NCBI GenBank assembly: GCA_900548115.1
Contig: URJL01000005.1
Span: 1-64,000, forward strand
Length of the DNA: 64,000 bases
Direction of reading: 5' to 3'
Source of the DNA: an uncultured Eubacteriales bacterium
GTDB taxonomy: Bacteria > Bacillota > Clostridia > Oscillospirales > CAG-382
Each line of letters opens with the position of its first letter. Position 1 is the first letter of the stretch. A program made the translations under genes and the position numbers. Below are positions 33,673-42,561 of this stretch, in pieces. The notes below the pieces were generated by a model. The model was not told the origin of the DNA. It was given only the letters and a program-made list of their open reading frames with translations, and did not search any database.

Positions 33673-34374
33673 TTATTGTTTTCGGTTCTGCGCGAAAAAG
33701 CAGTCGCGCACATACAAATAGCGGTTTTTGGAGATCGGAACGGTTTCGCCCTCGGTCAGCTCGGCATGATAGCGCCGTACCGACGACACGAACGAAAGGT
33801 TGACTGCGTAGCTTTGATGGCAGCGCACAAAAAGCGAACCGCAAAGGCGCTCCAAAAATCCGCCGAGCGTCGATCGGCAAACAATACTGCGGTCGGCGAG
33901 ATGAATGCACAGATCGTTGTGAAACACCTCGATATAGCGGATATCGGTCTCGCAGACACGGTATTTTTCCCCGTTCTTTGCGGCGATATACAAACGTCTT
34001 GCCGCCGGTCGAAAATCCGAAACATAATCGACAATACCGCGCACCGTCTTTTCCGAAAGCGGCTTTTTGTATATGCCGAGATTGGGGACCGAAAGACCCG
34101 GCGGATTTTCAGACCCGCTCACAAAAACCGTGCGAACGGGATAACGCTCGACATAAAGCGCGCGCACAAATTCGACCATATCCTGTTCGCCGACCGTAAG
34201 ATCGGTCGCGATGAGATCGAAAAGGCGGTCGTGAAGCGCCCGAAACAAGCGCTCGGAATCGAAAAACAGGTCGATCTTATATTCGATCCCGTATTCGTTC
34301 AAAACGGTTTGCAAAAGGTCGCGAAGCGCATAAAGATCGTTTTCCGCCGCATCGCAAAGTGCAATTCGAATCAC
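33673..34374 (-). CDS. LytTR-family response regulator
   Basis: The 233-residue protein has an N-terminal receiver domain at about 1-115 with phospho-acceptor Asp58 (ATDLTV), a Ser at VSGS and Lys103/104-Pro (YKKP), so phosphorylation should be possible. The C-terminal LytTR DNA-binding domain is at about 130-230 (YIEVFHNDLCIHLADRSIVCRSTLGG; FVRCHQSYAVNLSFV). The GTG at 34374 was chosen for AAAGGGGG 8 nt upstream over a TTG at 34395. No histidine kinase is adjacent. Lies between the diguanylate cyclase and sdaA. Confidence 0.88.
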   Translation of the reverse strand: MIRIALCDAAENDLYALRDLLQTVLNEYGIEYKIDLFFDSERLFRALHDRLFDLIATDLTVGEQDMVEFVRALYVERYPVRTVFVSGSENPPGLSVPNLGIYKKPLSEKTVRGIVDYVSDFRPAARRLYIAAKNGEKYRVCETDIRYIEVFHNDLCIHLADRSIVCRSTLGGFLERLCGSLFVRCHQSYAVNLSFVSSVRRYHAELTEGETVPISKNRYLYVRDCFFAQNRKQ

Positions 34375-34404
34375 GCCCGTCCCCCTTTCTTTCAATTTCG
34401 TTGT

Positions 34405-35817
34405 TTACGGGTTTTCGTCTTTTGTCGGTTCGTACTCCCCGATAGTGTAACCGTCGCGCCCGTTTTCCTTTGTTTTGTACAAAAGAGCGTCGGTCTGTTC
34501 CATCAGCTTCGGCAAGTCGGCGGGAAAGGAAAAACGGCAGGCGCCGATACTGCAGGTGACTCTTTGCGAGTTTTCCAAAATACCTGCCGCCTCGGCGGCA
34601 AAAGAAGAAAGGCGCTTTTCAAGCTCGTGAGCGGAAAGCTCCGCCTTGTCGATCATAACGGCAAATTCGTCGCCGCCCATTCGCCCGCAGACGGCACAGT
34701 CGCGAAAATTCTTTTCCAAAAGAAACGCGACCTTTTTCAAAACGGTATCGCCGACGGCGTGTCCTAACGTATCGTTGATGGCTTTGAAACAATCGACATC
34801 CAAAATCAAGAACCATCCGTGCGCACATTTCTGTGTATCAAAATGCTTTTGCGCCCGTTCGCACAGATTTAGGAATATCCTTCTGCCCATAATACCCGTG
34901 AGCGCGTCCATTTCCCCGCGATAATTCCGATAGGCGCTGTGCTGATATCCCGCAATCAGGGTAATGACGCTGATCATGTTGAGCGAGAGCATGGCGACGG
35001 TAAATTCGATCTGCATATGAGAAATGTTATATAAGATCTCGGGTGCGACCGCGACGGTATGGGTTCGGAGCATGTGCGACATCCGCTCCAAAAAATAAAC
35101 CGCTCCCGCGAAGGTCATGAAAACAATAAACACGGTAAAGACCGTCACCGTGATCCGCTTGGTTTTAGAATTGTTTGCGGGAATATAGCGGGCGGAATCG
35201 ATCGCCGTGCGGATATTTTGCATTTTTTCGTTGCGGTGAAGTTGTCGAACCCCGACCGCCAAAACGGCACAGAGAACCGAAGAAATCACATTGCTCATAA
35301 CAAGATAGCAATTCCCGAAATATTCAAACGGATGGTTCGAAAAGAAAAGCTGCATGGCGCCCATAACAAGCAGCGCCTGAGCCATAGGCGAAGCGAACGC
35401 CGCAAGCCCGACAAAAAGATTGGGATGCTTTGTCTTTTTCGCCGCCCAAAAAAGAAAACCGATCAAAAAGCCGAAAAGCGTTCTTGTTCCGACCGCCAGA
35501 ATAAAGCTCCCGATGGGATTTCCGCTCATGAAAGGCGAAAAAAGCATATCCGCCGGAAAAATATAATACGACGTCGATTTATACATGCTCGCAAGACCGA
35601 AGACCGCGCCGATCGCGGCGGATTGCCATGTTCCGAGCAAAAGTGCTGCAATTAAGATCGGAATGTAAGCAAAGGTGACCGATATCGGCGGGATGTGAAC
35701 GTATCCGAGAAAGGTGAAGGACATAAGAATTTCAAACGCCGCGAGAATCCAAAAAAGATAAAGATCAAAAGACGAATTCCCGCGTTTTTTCGGTTGCTCC
35801 GTAAACTTCACTCTCAT
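34405..35817 (-). CDS. Diguanylate cyclase with ECF-transporter S-component-like membrane domain
   Basis: The 470-residue protein starts with a roughly 180-residue hydrophobic domain (VTFAYIPILIAALLLGTWQSAAIGAVFGLASMY; GNPIGSFILAVGTRTLFGFLIGF) that follows the S-component pattern seen in FolT in this same window. A second pair of helices around 220-300 flanks a short external loop. The GGDEF domain spans about 305-460 with an intact GRMGGDEF (about 378-385), so c-di-GMP synthesis is likely. The product-inhibition RxxD five residues before GGDEF is missing. It is first of a probable operon with a LytTR regulator and serine dehydratase. Confidence 0.85.
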   Translation of the reverse strand: MRVKFTEQPKKRGNSSFDLYLFWILAAFEILMSFTFLGYVHIPPISVTFAYIPILIAALLLGTWQSAAIGAVFGLASMYKSTSYYIFPADMLFSPFMSGNPIGSFILAVGTRTLFGFLIGFLFWAAKKTKHPNLFVGLAAFASPMAQALLVMGAMQLFFSNHPFEYFGNCYLVMSNVISSVLCAVLAVGVRQLHRNEKMQNIRTAIDSARYIPANNSKTKRITVTVFTVFIVFMTFAGAVYFLERMSHMLRTHTVAVAPEILYNISHMQIEFTVAMLSLNMISVITLIAGYQHSAYRNYRGEMDALTGIMGRRIFLNLCERAQKHFDTQKCAHGWFLILDVDCFKAINDTLGHAVGDTVLKKVAFLLEKNFRDCAVCGRMGGDEFAVMIDKAELSAHELEKRLSSFAAEAAGILENSQRVTCSIGACRFSFPADLPKLMEQTDALLYKTKENGRDGYTIGEYEPTKDENP

Positions 35818-35874
35818 ATCTTCCCCCGCTTTCTCTTTTCGAAAACCCGAAAAATCATTATCTTATCTTTTTCC

Positions 35875-35903
35875 ATTATACTCTCCTTTTCGGAAAATTG
35901 CAA
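35875..35903 (-). promoter_or_regulatory. sigma-A promoter of the GGDEF-LytTR-sdaA operon
   Basis: TTGCAA (35903-35898), a 17-bp spacer and TATAAT (35880-35875) on the minus strand. Confidence 0.75.
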
Positions 35904-35915
35904 GCTGTCCGACGG

Positions 35916-36689
35916 TCACGGGCGAAAGGACGCCGCGCTTTTTTCCTTTGGCGACATTCCGAAGGTCTTTTGATACATACGGTAAAAGTTGCTGTAATTT
36001 TCGTACCCGATCTCGCGGGCGGCATCGGTCGCCGAGAGTCCTTCCTCCATGCATTTTTCGGCATACGACAGCTTTTTTTGCAGGATATACTGCTTGACCG
36101 AGGTCTTCATTTGCTCCGAAAACAGATGACAGACCGAGGATTTCGAACGCGCCGTACGGCGGGCGATGTCCTCGAGCGTGATCTTTTCGCACAAATGCTC
36201 CTCAATATAAATTAGAATTTCCGAAAGCTCCCGGTTTTCGTTTTGTATTTTCCTTTCGGGGCGGTCGGCAAAGCGGTAAAAAAGCTCGGTCAGAAGACTT
36301 TCCGAAAGCGGCGCGTAGTATTCATCCCGACTGCTCAAAAGGATCGGCTCAAGTCTTGAGATGCAGTCTGCGGCGCGGACGCACACGGGAGCGCGAAGCA
36401 AAGAGAAAGGAGCGCGCAATGGGGCAGGCAGCATGCTTTCGTCAAAAAGCAGAGTCAGACGGCGGTAGTTTTCACCGCTTTGCACACTTACGGCGTGATA
36501 ATAAAGCGGCGGAATCAAGGTGGCGTGCCCCGCCGAAAGAAAGAGCGTTCCGCCCTCGGGATAAAGGCAGACCGTACCCGAAAAGACCGCGATCAGCTCG
36601 AACTGGGCGTGACAATGATTTTCCAAAAGAACGCCGTCGTTTGTGTTTGTTTCCGCATAATACCGGGACAAAGACCCGTGAAAAAGCAT
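35916..36689 (-). CDS. AraC-family transcriptional regulator, divergent from the redox operon
   Basis: A 257-residue AraC protein with an N-terminal cupin sensor at about 15-90 (NHCHAQFELIAVFSGTVCLYP; LIPPLYYHAVSVQSGENY) and two helix-turn-helices at about 155-250 (LEDIARRTARSKSSVCHLFSEQMKTSV; ATDAAREIGYENYSNFYRMYQKTFGMSPKE). Position opposite the OYE operon, with only 160 bp between starts, makes it the likely local regulator. The start follows GGGGAG. Confidence 0.92.
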   Translation of the reverse strand: MLFHGSLSRYYAETNTNDGVLLENHCHAQFELIAVFSGTVCLYPEGGTLFLSAGHATLIPPLYYHAVSVQSGENYRRLTLLFDESMLPAPLRAPFSLLRAPVCVRAADCISRLEPILLSSRDEYYAPLSESLLTELFYRFADRPERKIQNENRELSEILIYIEEHLCEKITLEDIARRTARSKSSVCHLFSEQMKTSVKQYILQKKLSYAEKCMEEGLSATDAAREIGYENYSNFYRMYQKTFGMSPKEKSAASFRP

Positions 36690-36781
36690 ATTTTCCGTCT
36701 CCCCTGCACGTTTTTTTCTCTCGTCTTTTCCATTTTATACGAAATTTGCAAGAAAAGCAATACTTTTTGTGCAAAAGGATA

Positions 36782-36810
36782 TTCAGATTGCTTTTTTTCA
36801 TTGCTATAAT
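36782..36810 (+). promoter_or_regulatory. Extended -10 promoter of the five-gene redox operon
   Basis: TTCAGA (36782-36787), a 17-bp spacer and TATAAT (36805-36810) with TGC just before it. The weak -35 suits an activator such as the divergent AraC protein. Confidence 0.65.
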
Positions 36811-36848
36811 GGAGACGAGAATAAAATTCGGCAGACAGGAGAAAAACG

Positions 36849-38072
36849 ATGGACGTTTGTTTGAAAGACCGAATCACAATCGGAGAAAAAACGTTTCCGA
36901 ACCGTATGGTATATCAGCCGATGGAGGGCTGTGACTGCAACACCGACGGAAGCCCGAGCGAGAGGACGGAAAAAAAGTATCTTGCCGAGGCGGCGGGAGG
37001 CGCGGGAACGATCTGGTTTGAGGCGTGCGCCGTCTGTCCCGAGGGAAGGACCGGTGTGCGGCAGATGAGAATCACCGAAGAAAATCTTCCGTCCTTCCGC
37101 GTCCTTTTGGAAAAGGTCCGCGCCGTCGCAAAGGAAAAATGCGGCATCCGCCCGATCTGCATTTTACAGCTTACGCATTCGGGGCGGCAGAGCATTCATC
37201 CGATGATCGTTTACCGTCATCCGATCTACGAGGAAAAACGCCCCGTTACCGACGGGGCGATCGTGACCGACGAATATCTCGACACCCTTCCCGCGCTTTA
37301 CAAAAAAGCGGCGCTTCTTGCCGCACGGGCGGGCTTTGACGGGGTGGACGTAAAATCCTGTCACGGCTATCTTTTACAGGAGCTTCTCTCAGCGTTCACT
37401 CGCCCGGGACGCTACGGCGGCAGCTTTGAAAACCGCACGCGCCTTTATTTCGAATGCCTTCGCGCTGTGAAAGAGGCGCTTCCGAAGGACATGCTTCTCA
37501 CGGCAAGGCTCAGCGTTTCGGACATGATTCCCAAGCCCTACGGCTTCGGCACCGACGAGAAAGGAAACCTCGATCTTACCGAACCCGATCGCCTGATCGA
37601 AAAAATGCACAAAGAGGGCATTTCGATCCTCAACGTGACGGTTGGAAATCCGTATTACAATCCGCACGTCAACCGTCCGTTCCGCAAAGGACCGTATACG
37701 CCGCCCGAGCGTGCCGAAACGGGGCTTTTGCGCTTCGAGGCCATCGAAAAGCACTTAAAAGAACGCTTTCCTACGCTTTATGTCGTGGCGTCGGGGCTTT
37801 CGTATTACCGCGAGGATTTGTTTGTCCGCTCGGAAAAATTGCTTTCCGACGGCATGTGCGATTTTGTCGGCTTCGGGCGGATGAGCCTTGCTTATCCGAA
37901 CGTTTACCGCGATTACGAAAACGGCTGTTTTTCGCCCAAAAAGTGCTGCATCTCCTGCTCGCGCTGCACCGAGCTTATGCGTCACGGCTGTATTTCGGGC
38001 TGTGCCGTCTTTAATTCTTACTATAAAAAGCTGTATGAGGAGGCTGTATTATGCAAAAAGTCGCCGTCGTGA
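36849..38072 (+). CDS. Old Yellow Enzyme-family NADH:flavin oxidoreductase
   Basis: The 407-residue flavoprotein is a TIM barrel of the OYE family: ILQLTHSGRQS at about 104-114, CHGYLLQELLSAFTRPGRYGGSFENRTR at about 169-196, and a C-terminal cysteine cluster CCISCSRCTELMRHGCISGC near 367-386, like the 4Fe-4S site of the DCR/enoate-reductase branch. It lacks the second FAD/NAD domain that the 640-670-residue enzymes carry. It may reduce an activated C=C bond using electrons from the partner genes. First of five genes, and its end overlaps the SDR start. Confidence 0.88.
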   Translation: MDVCLKDRITIGEKTFPNRMVYQPMEGCDCNTDGSPSERTEKKYLAEAAGGAGTIWFEACAVCPEGRTGVRQMRITEENLPSFRVLLEKVRAVAKEKCGIRPICILQLTHSGRQSIHPMIVYRHPIYEEKRPVTDGAIVTDEYLDTLPALYKKAALLAARAGFDGVDVKSCHGYLLQELLSAFTRPGRYGGSFENRTRLYFECLRAVKEALPKDMLLTARLSVSDMIPKPYGFGTDEKGNLDLTEPDRLIEKMHKEGISILNVTVGNPYYNPHVNRPFRKGPYTPPERAETGLLRFEAIEKHLKERFPTLYVVASGLSYYREDLFVRSEKLLSDGMCDFVGFGRMSLAYPNVYRDYENGCFSPKKCCISCSRCTELMRHGCISGCAVFNSYYKKLYEEAVLCKKSPS

Positions 38073-38785
38073 CCGGCTCGCGCCGCGGTATCGGCAAAGG
38101 AATTGCCGACGCCTTAAAAAACGAGGGGTATCTTGTCGTCTATTCCGCCCGCACGGAGGATTCAAAGCTTGAAAACTACTGCCCGTGCGATATATCCGAC
38201 GAACGCGACCGTGAGGCGCTTTTGCAGTTTGCCTGCCGCTTTACGGGGCGCGTCGATCTTTTGGTCAACAACGCCGGCGTCGCGTGCGAAAAGCGGCTGG
38301 ACATTCTCGAGACCACCGAGGAAAGCTTCGACCGCCTTCTTCGCATCAACACGAAGGGCACTTTCTTCATGTGCCGTCTTTTTGCGCGGCATATGATCGA
38401 ACAAAAGCAAAAGGACGCGGAGTATGTGCCGCGCATCGTCAACATTTCATCGGTCTCGGCATACACCTCGAGCGTCAGCCGCGGGGAATACTGCATTTCC
38501 AAAGCGGGCATTTCCATGGTAACAAAGCTATTTGCCGACCGCCTTGCGGAATACGGAATTCCCGTTTTTGAGGTGCGCCCCGGCATTATCGCCACCGACA
38601 TGACCGAGTGCGTAAAGGAAAAATACGACCGCATGATCTCGGAGGAGGGCATAACGCCCATCCGCCGCTGGGGAACGCCCGAGGACGTGGCAAACTGCGT
38701 TCTTGCGGCGGCAGGCGGACTTTTGGATTTCGGAACGGGAACGGTGCTGAACGCCGACGGCGGATTCCACATCCGCAGACTGTGA
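38051..38785 (+). CDS. Short-chain dehydrogenase/reductase
   Basis: The 244-residue classical SDR has the cofactor loop TGSRRGIGKGIA at about 8-19, LLVNNAG at about 74-80, and catalytic Ser, Tyr and Lys in NISSVSAYTS and EYCISKAG (Tyr145 and Lys149 by count, approximate). It belongs to the FabG-like group with NADP or NAD use unclear. It overlaps the upstream OYE gene by 22 bp, so the two are co-translated. Substrate unknown, but a keto or hydroxy group adjacent to the OYE substrate is plausible. Confidence 0.9.
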   Translation: MQKVAVVTGSRRGIGKGIADALKNEGYLVVYSARTEDSKLENYCPCDISDERDREALLQFACRFTGRVDLLVNNAGVACEKRLDILETTEESFDRLLRINTKGTFFMCRLFARHMIEQKQKDAEYVPRIVNISSVSAYTSSVSRGEYCISKAGISMVTKLFADRLAEYGIPVFEVRPGIIATDMTECVKEKYDRMISEEGITPIRRWGTPEDVANCVLAAAGGLLDFGTGTVLNADGGFHIRRL

Positions 38786-38794
38786 GGGAAAAAC

Positions 38795-40726
38795 GTGAAC
38801 AAAAAAATTACGGTGCGGGAGGCGGCATACGACGCGGTGGTCGTCGGCTCGGGCATTGCGGGCTATCAATGCGCCGACGAGCTTTTGCGGGGCGGGATGA
38901 AAAACATTGCCCTGTATACCGAAAATCGCCTTTTCGGCACCTCCCGCAACACGGGAAGCGACAAGCAGACCTATTATAAAATGTCGCTTGCGGGCGATGA
39001 GGGCGATTCGGTTCTGCTTACGGCAAAGACGCTTTACGACGGCGGCGGAATGGACGGAGACATTGCCCTCTCTCTTGCGGCGTGTTCGGTCGAATGCTTT
39101 TTGAAGCTTGCCCTTTCGGGCGTTGATTTTCCCAAAAACGAATACGGCGAATACGTCGGCTACCGCACCGATCACGACCCGTTTTGCCGCGCAAGCTCGG
39201 TCGGACCGTACACCTCGACGCGCATGACCGAAGCTTTGGAAAAGAGTGCGCTCGCGCGCGGGCTTTCCGTCTGCGAGAACAGGCGGGTCGTTCGCCTGTT
39301 GGTGAGCGAAAACAAGCTTGTCGGGCTTTTGGCGCTTTGCACCGACGAAACGCAAGACGAAAACGAAATTGTTCTCGAAAAGATCAAAACGCCGCGCGTT
39401 CTGCTTGCAACGGGGGGACCGGCGGGCATGTATGCCGACAGCGTTTATCCGACGTCGCAAAGCGGCGGCTCGTCGCTTGCCCTTACGGCAGGAGCGGAAT
39501 TTTCCAACCTTTGCGAGGGACAGTTCGGGCTTGCTTCGACCGATTTTCGCTGGAACGTCTCGGGAAGCTATCAGCAGGTCTTGCCCCGTTACATTTCAGT
39601 GGACGAAAGCGGCGTCGAGCGCGAGTTTTTGCGCGAGCATTTCGAAAACGACTCCGAAATGCTGAAAAGAATCTTCAAAAAGGGCTACGAATGGCCCTTT
39701 GACCGCCGAAAAAGCGGCGGCTCGTCGAAGATCGACCTGCTCGTTTACCGTGAGAGCGTGACGCTCGGACGGCGCGTTTATCTCGATTTCCGCCGCAACC
39801 CGAGCGGGCTTGAAAACGGCTTCTCAGCGGCGGGAGAAGAAGCGGAAGAATATCTTCGGAATTCCGACGCGCTTCGCGCCACTCCCATCGCGCGCCTTTA
39901 TGCCATGAATCCCGGCGCGGCGCAGCTGTATCTCGAGCACGGGATCGACCTTCAAAAAGTGCCGCTCCGCATTGCCGTCTGCGCACAGCACTGCAACGGC
40001 GGCATTCATACCGACGCCAATTGGGAAACGTCGGTCGCGGGTCTTTATGCAGCGGGCGAGGCGGCGGGAAGCTTCGGCATGTTCCGCCCCGGCGGCTCCG
40101 CGCTCAACGACTGTATGGTCGGCGGACTCCGCGCGGCGCAAAAAATGCTGCGGCGGGAGGAAAAAATCTCCGATGCGGCGTTTTGCGACGCCGCCGAACG
40201 GGCGATCTTCGATCTTTCTTTTCTCTTTGACCGACTTTTTTCGGAAAACGCGCGGGAAAAGGCACTGTCCGAAGCGCTCCTTCGCGCACGCCGCCGCATG
40301 AGCCGCGCCTTCGGCTTTTTGCGGGATCTTGCCGAGATGAAAAAGGCCCGCGGCGAGATCGAAGAAGACATAGCGGCGCTGCCTGAGCTTCGCATAGCAA
40401 ACGAGAGAGCGCTTTCGCTTTACTTCAAGCTTGAGGATACGCTGAAAACACAGCTTGCGACGGCGCACAGCATGATCTTCTGCGCCGAGCGCTTCGGCGC
40501 GCGGGGCGCGGCGTATGTCTGCGACGGGGCGTTCGAAAACGAGCTTTTACCGCGCGGCGGAGAGGATCAAAAAATCATTTTAAAGAAAGAAAACGGTTCT
40601 TTTTCGGTGTGCGCCGTGCCGACAAGGCCGATCCCTTCGCGCAATTTGTGGTTTGAAAGTGTGTGGAAAAGCTATCGGGAGAGCCGAATCGAGAACGACA
40701 AAAACAAGGAGGAAAAAAGCGAATGA
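38795..40726 (+). CDS. FAD-dependent reductase of the fumarate reductase/succinate dehydrogenase flavoprotein family
   Basis: A 643-residue flavoprotein whose FAD loop VVVGSGIAGYQCADELLRGG is at about 15-34. The second part carries QHCNGGIHTDANWETSVAGL and YAAGEAAGSFGMFRPGGSALNDCMVGG, the C-terminal FAD signature of the FRD/SDH family. The characteristic NTGSDKQTYYKMS motif near 52-64 distinguishes it from classical FrdA. No iron-sulfur or membrane subunits are in the operon. It starts at a GTG preceded by TGAGGG, and its end overlaps the next gene by 4 nt (ATGA). Confidence 0.85.
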   Translation: MNKKITVREAAYDAVVVGSGIAGYQCADELLRGGMKNIALYTENRLFGTSRNTGSDKQTYYKMSLAGDEGDSVLLTAKTLYDGGGMDGDIALSLAACSVECFLKLALSGVDFPKNEYGEYVGYRTDHDPFCRASSVGPYTSTRMTEALEKSALARGLSVCENRRVVRLLVSENKLVGLLALCTDETQDENEIVLEKIKTPRVLLATGGPAGMYADSVYPTSQSGGSSLALTAGAEFSNLCEGQFGLASTDFRWNVSGSYQQVLPRYISVDESGVEREFLREHFENDSEMLKRIFKKGYEWPFDRRKSGGSSKIDLLVYRESVTLGRRVYLDFRRNPSGLENGFSAAGEEAEEYLRNSDALRATPIARLYAMNPGAAQLYLEHGIDLQKVPLRIAVCAQHCNGGIHTDANWETSVAGLYAAGEAAGSFGMFRPGGSALNDCMVGGLRAAQKMLRREEKISDAAFCDAAERAIFDLSFLFDRLFSENAREKALSEALLRARRRMSRAFGFLRDLAEMKKARGEIEEDIAALPELRIANERALSLYFKLEDTLKTQLATAHSMIFCAERFGARGAAYVCDGAFENELLPRGGEDQKIILKKENGSFSVCAVPTRPIPSRNLWFESVWKSYRESRIENDKNKEEKSE

Positions 40727-41727
40727 AAACGAGCATTTTTTTGGGAGACGCGCGTGTTTTCCGGATCTATCACGGCGACTGCTTTGCCGCTTTGCAAAAA
40801 GAAGCCGATCTTGAACCGACTTTGTATACAAAAGACGACGTTTTAAAAGACCCGCAAGCCTTTTCGAAGGTCGAAACCATTTTTACGACGTGGGGAATGC
40901 CCGCCTTTACGGAAGAGGAAATCCGAAACGCCTTTCCGTCGCTGAAGGCGGTCTATTACGCTGCGGGCAGCGTCCGCTATTTTGCCGCACCGTTCCTTTC
41001 CTGCGGCGTGCGGGTGCATTCCGCATGGGCTGCCAACGCCGTTCCCGTGGCGGAATGCACGACGGCGCAGATTCTTCTTGCGAACAAAGGATTCTTTAAA
41101 AGCTGCCGCCTTTGCTCGAAGGAGCGCGCCCTGCGCGACGAGGCGAAGCGGTATGCCGAAGAAAAGAGCGGAAATTTTGACGCGAGCGTCGGCATTATCG
41201 GCGCGGGCATGATCGGCAAGATGGTCATCCGTGCGCTGAAGTCTTACGATCTTAAAGTCTTAGCATACGATAAATTTCTTTCAAAAGAGGAGCTTGCGGC
41301 GCTCGGTGCGGAAAAAGTGACGCTTGACGCGCTGTTTTCGCGCTGCGATACGATCTCCAATCATATCGCCAACCTTCCCGAAACGGTGGGCATGCTTCGT
41401 TACGAGCATTTTTCCCGCATGAAGAAAAACGCGACCTTTATCAACACGGGAAGAGGCGCGCAGGTGGTCGAAGAAGACCTTTTGCGTGCGCTTATCGAAG
41501 AGCCCGACCGCACGGCGATATTGGACGTGACCGATCCCGAGCCGCCGCTTGAAGAAAGCCGGCTTTACGGTCTTCAAAACGTCTTTTTGACGCCGCACAT
41601 TGCCGGCTCGAGCGGAAACGAGGTTCGCCGCATGGGCGAATATATGCTTGAGGAATATCGCCGCGGGGCGCGAAACGAGCGTTTTCTTTACGAAGTCACG
41701 CCCAAAATGCTTGAGACCATGGCGTGA
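40723..41727 (+). CDS. D-isomer-specific 2-hydroxyacid dehydrogenase
   Basis: The 334-residue protein has the catalytic/NAD two-domain layout. The NAD loop SVGIIGAGMIGKMVIRALKS is at about 156-175. Catalytic residues Arg, Glu and His sit in FINTGRGAQVVEEDLL, LDVTDPEPPLEE and LTPHIAGSS. It would reduce a 2-keto acid to the D-hydroxy acid or the reverse. The ATG at 40723 follows AAGGAGGAAAAAAGC; a longer frame starting earlier lacks such a site. Fourth gene of the redox operon. Confidence 0.9.
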   Translation: MKTSIFLGDARVFRIYHGDCFAALQKEADLEPTLYTKDDVLKDPQAFSKVETIFTTWGMPAFTEEEIRNAFPSLKAVYYAAGSVRYFAAPFLSCGVRVHSAWAANAVPVAECTTAQILLANKGFFKSCRLCSKERALRDEAKRYAEEKSGNFDASVGIIGAGMIGKMVIRALKSYDLKVLAYDKFLSKEELAALGAEKVTLDALFSRCDTISNHIANLPETVGMLRYEHFSRMKKNATFINTGRGAQVVEEDLLRALIEEPDRTAILDVTDPEPPLEESRLYGLQNVFLTPHIAGSSGNEVRRMGEYMLEEYRRGARNERFLYEVTPKMLETMA

Positions 41728-41742
41728 AACGGAGGGTAAAAC

Positions 41743-42501
41743 ATGAATCCGAACGAAAATCGCGCGGGACTTGTCTCGATCTCGTTCCGCGGCAAAACAC
41801 CGAGCGAAATTCTTGCGGCGTGTAAAGATGCCCGCCTTACGGCGATCGAATGGGGCGGCGACGTTCATGTTCCGCACGGTGACAAAAAAAACGCACGCGC
41901 GGTGCGGGATAAGACCGAAAAAGCGGGACTTTCGATATCCGAATACGGCTCGTATTATCACATCGGCGACGGAAACGAAAAGCTGTTTGACGACGTGCTT
42001 CTCTCCGCCGAAGCATTAAAAACCGACTGTATTCGCGTTTGGGCGGGAAAGAACATTCCGTCAGCGGAGTATCCGACGCAGGATTACCGTGCCGCCGTCG
42101 CCGATGCAAGACGCATTTGCGCGCTTGCCGGAGATAAGACCGTCGCGCTCGAATGCCATCCGTTCAGCCTGACCGACGAATATCACGCGGCACAGCGCTT
42201 TCTTTCGGATGTCGGGTGCGACAATCTGAAAATGTTCTGGCAGCCGAATCAGTACCGAAGCGAGGAATATAATGTTGAAGCCGCCCGCGCGCTTTTGCCG
42301 CATATCGTCCGCGTACACGTTTTTTCGTGGAGCGCGACCGAGCGCTTCCCGCTGGAACACGGAAAAGAGGCATGGCGGCGATACTTGGATGTTCTCTCCG
42401 CAAAGCCGCTTTTCTATATGCTCGAATTTATGCCCGACGACCGTATCGAATCGCTCCCGCACGAGACGCAGACGCTGAGAGATTGGCTGGAGCTGCAATA
42501 A
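41743..42501 (+). CDS. Sugar phosphate isomerase/epimerase (AP endonuclease 2-type TIM barrel)
   Basis: The 252-residue TIM-barrel protein starts with LVSISFRGKTPSEILAACKDARLTAIEWGGDVHVPHG and has the metal-ligand pattern ALECHPF...FWQPNQ...HVFSW...EFMP, typical of xylose-isomerase-like epimerases such as IolE/hyi relatives. In other gut operons such proteins act on keto-sugars or help C-glycoside bond cleavage. Last gene of the operon, 15 bp after the dehydrogenase, and followed by a terminator. Confidence 0.86.
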   Translation: MNPNENRAGLVSISFRGKTPSEILAACKDARLTAIEWGGDVHVPHGDKKNARAVRDKTEKAGLSISEYGSYYHIGDGNEKLFDDVLLSAEALKTDCIRVWAGKNIPSAEYPTQDYRAAVADARRICALAGDKTVALECHPFSLTDEYHAAQRFLSDVGCDNLKMFWQPNQYRSEEYNVEAARALLPHIVRVHVFSWSATERFPLEHGKEAWRRYLDVLSAKPLFYMLEFMPDDRIESLPHETQTLRDWLELQ

Positions 42502-42533
42502 GAAACGCAAAATCGAACAAGTGAAAATCCCCT

Positions 42534-42561
42534 CCGAACGGAGGGGATTTTCCTTTATTTT
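42534..42561. terminator. Bidirectional terminator between the redox operon and the SLH gene
   Basis: AAAATCCCCTCC / GGAGGGGATTTT perfect 12-bp stem with a GAAC loop and T-rich flanks on both strands. Confidence 0.85.
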
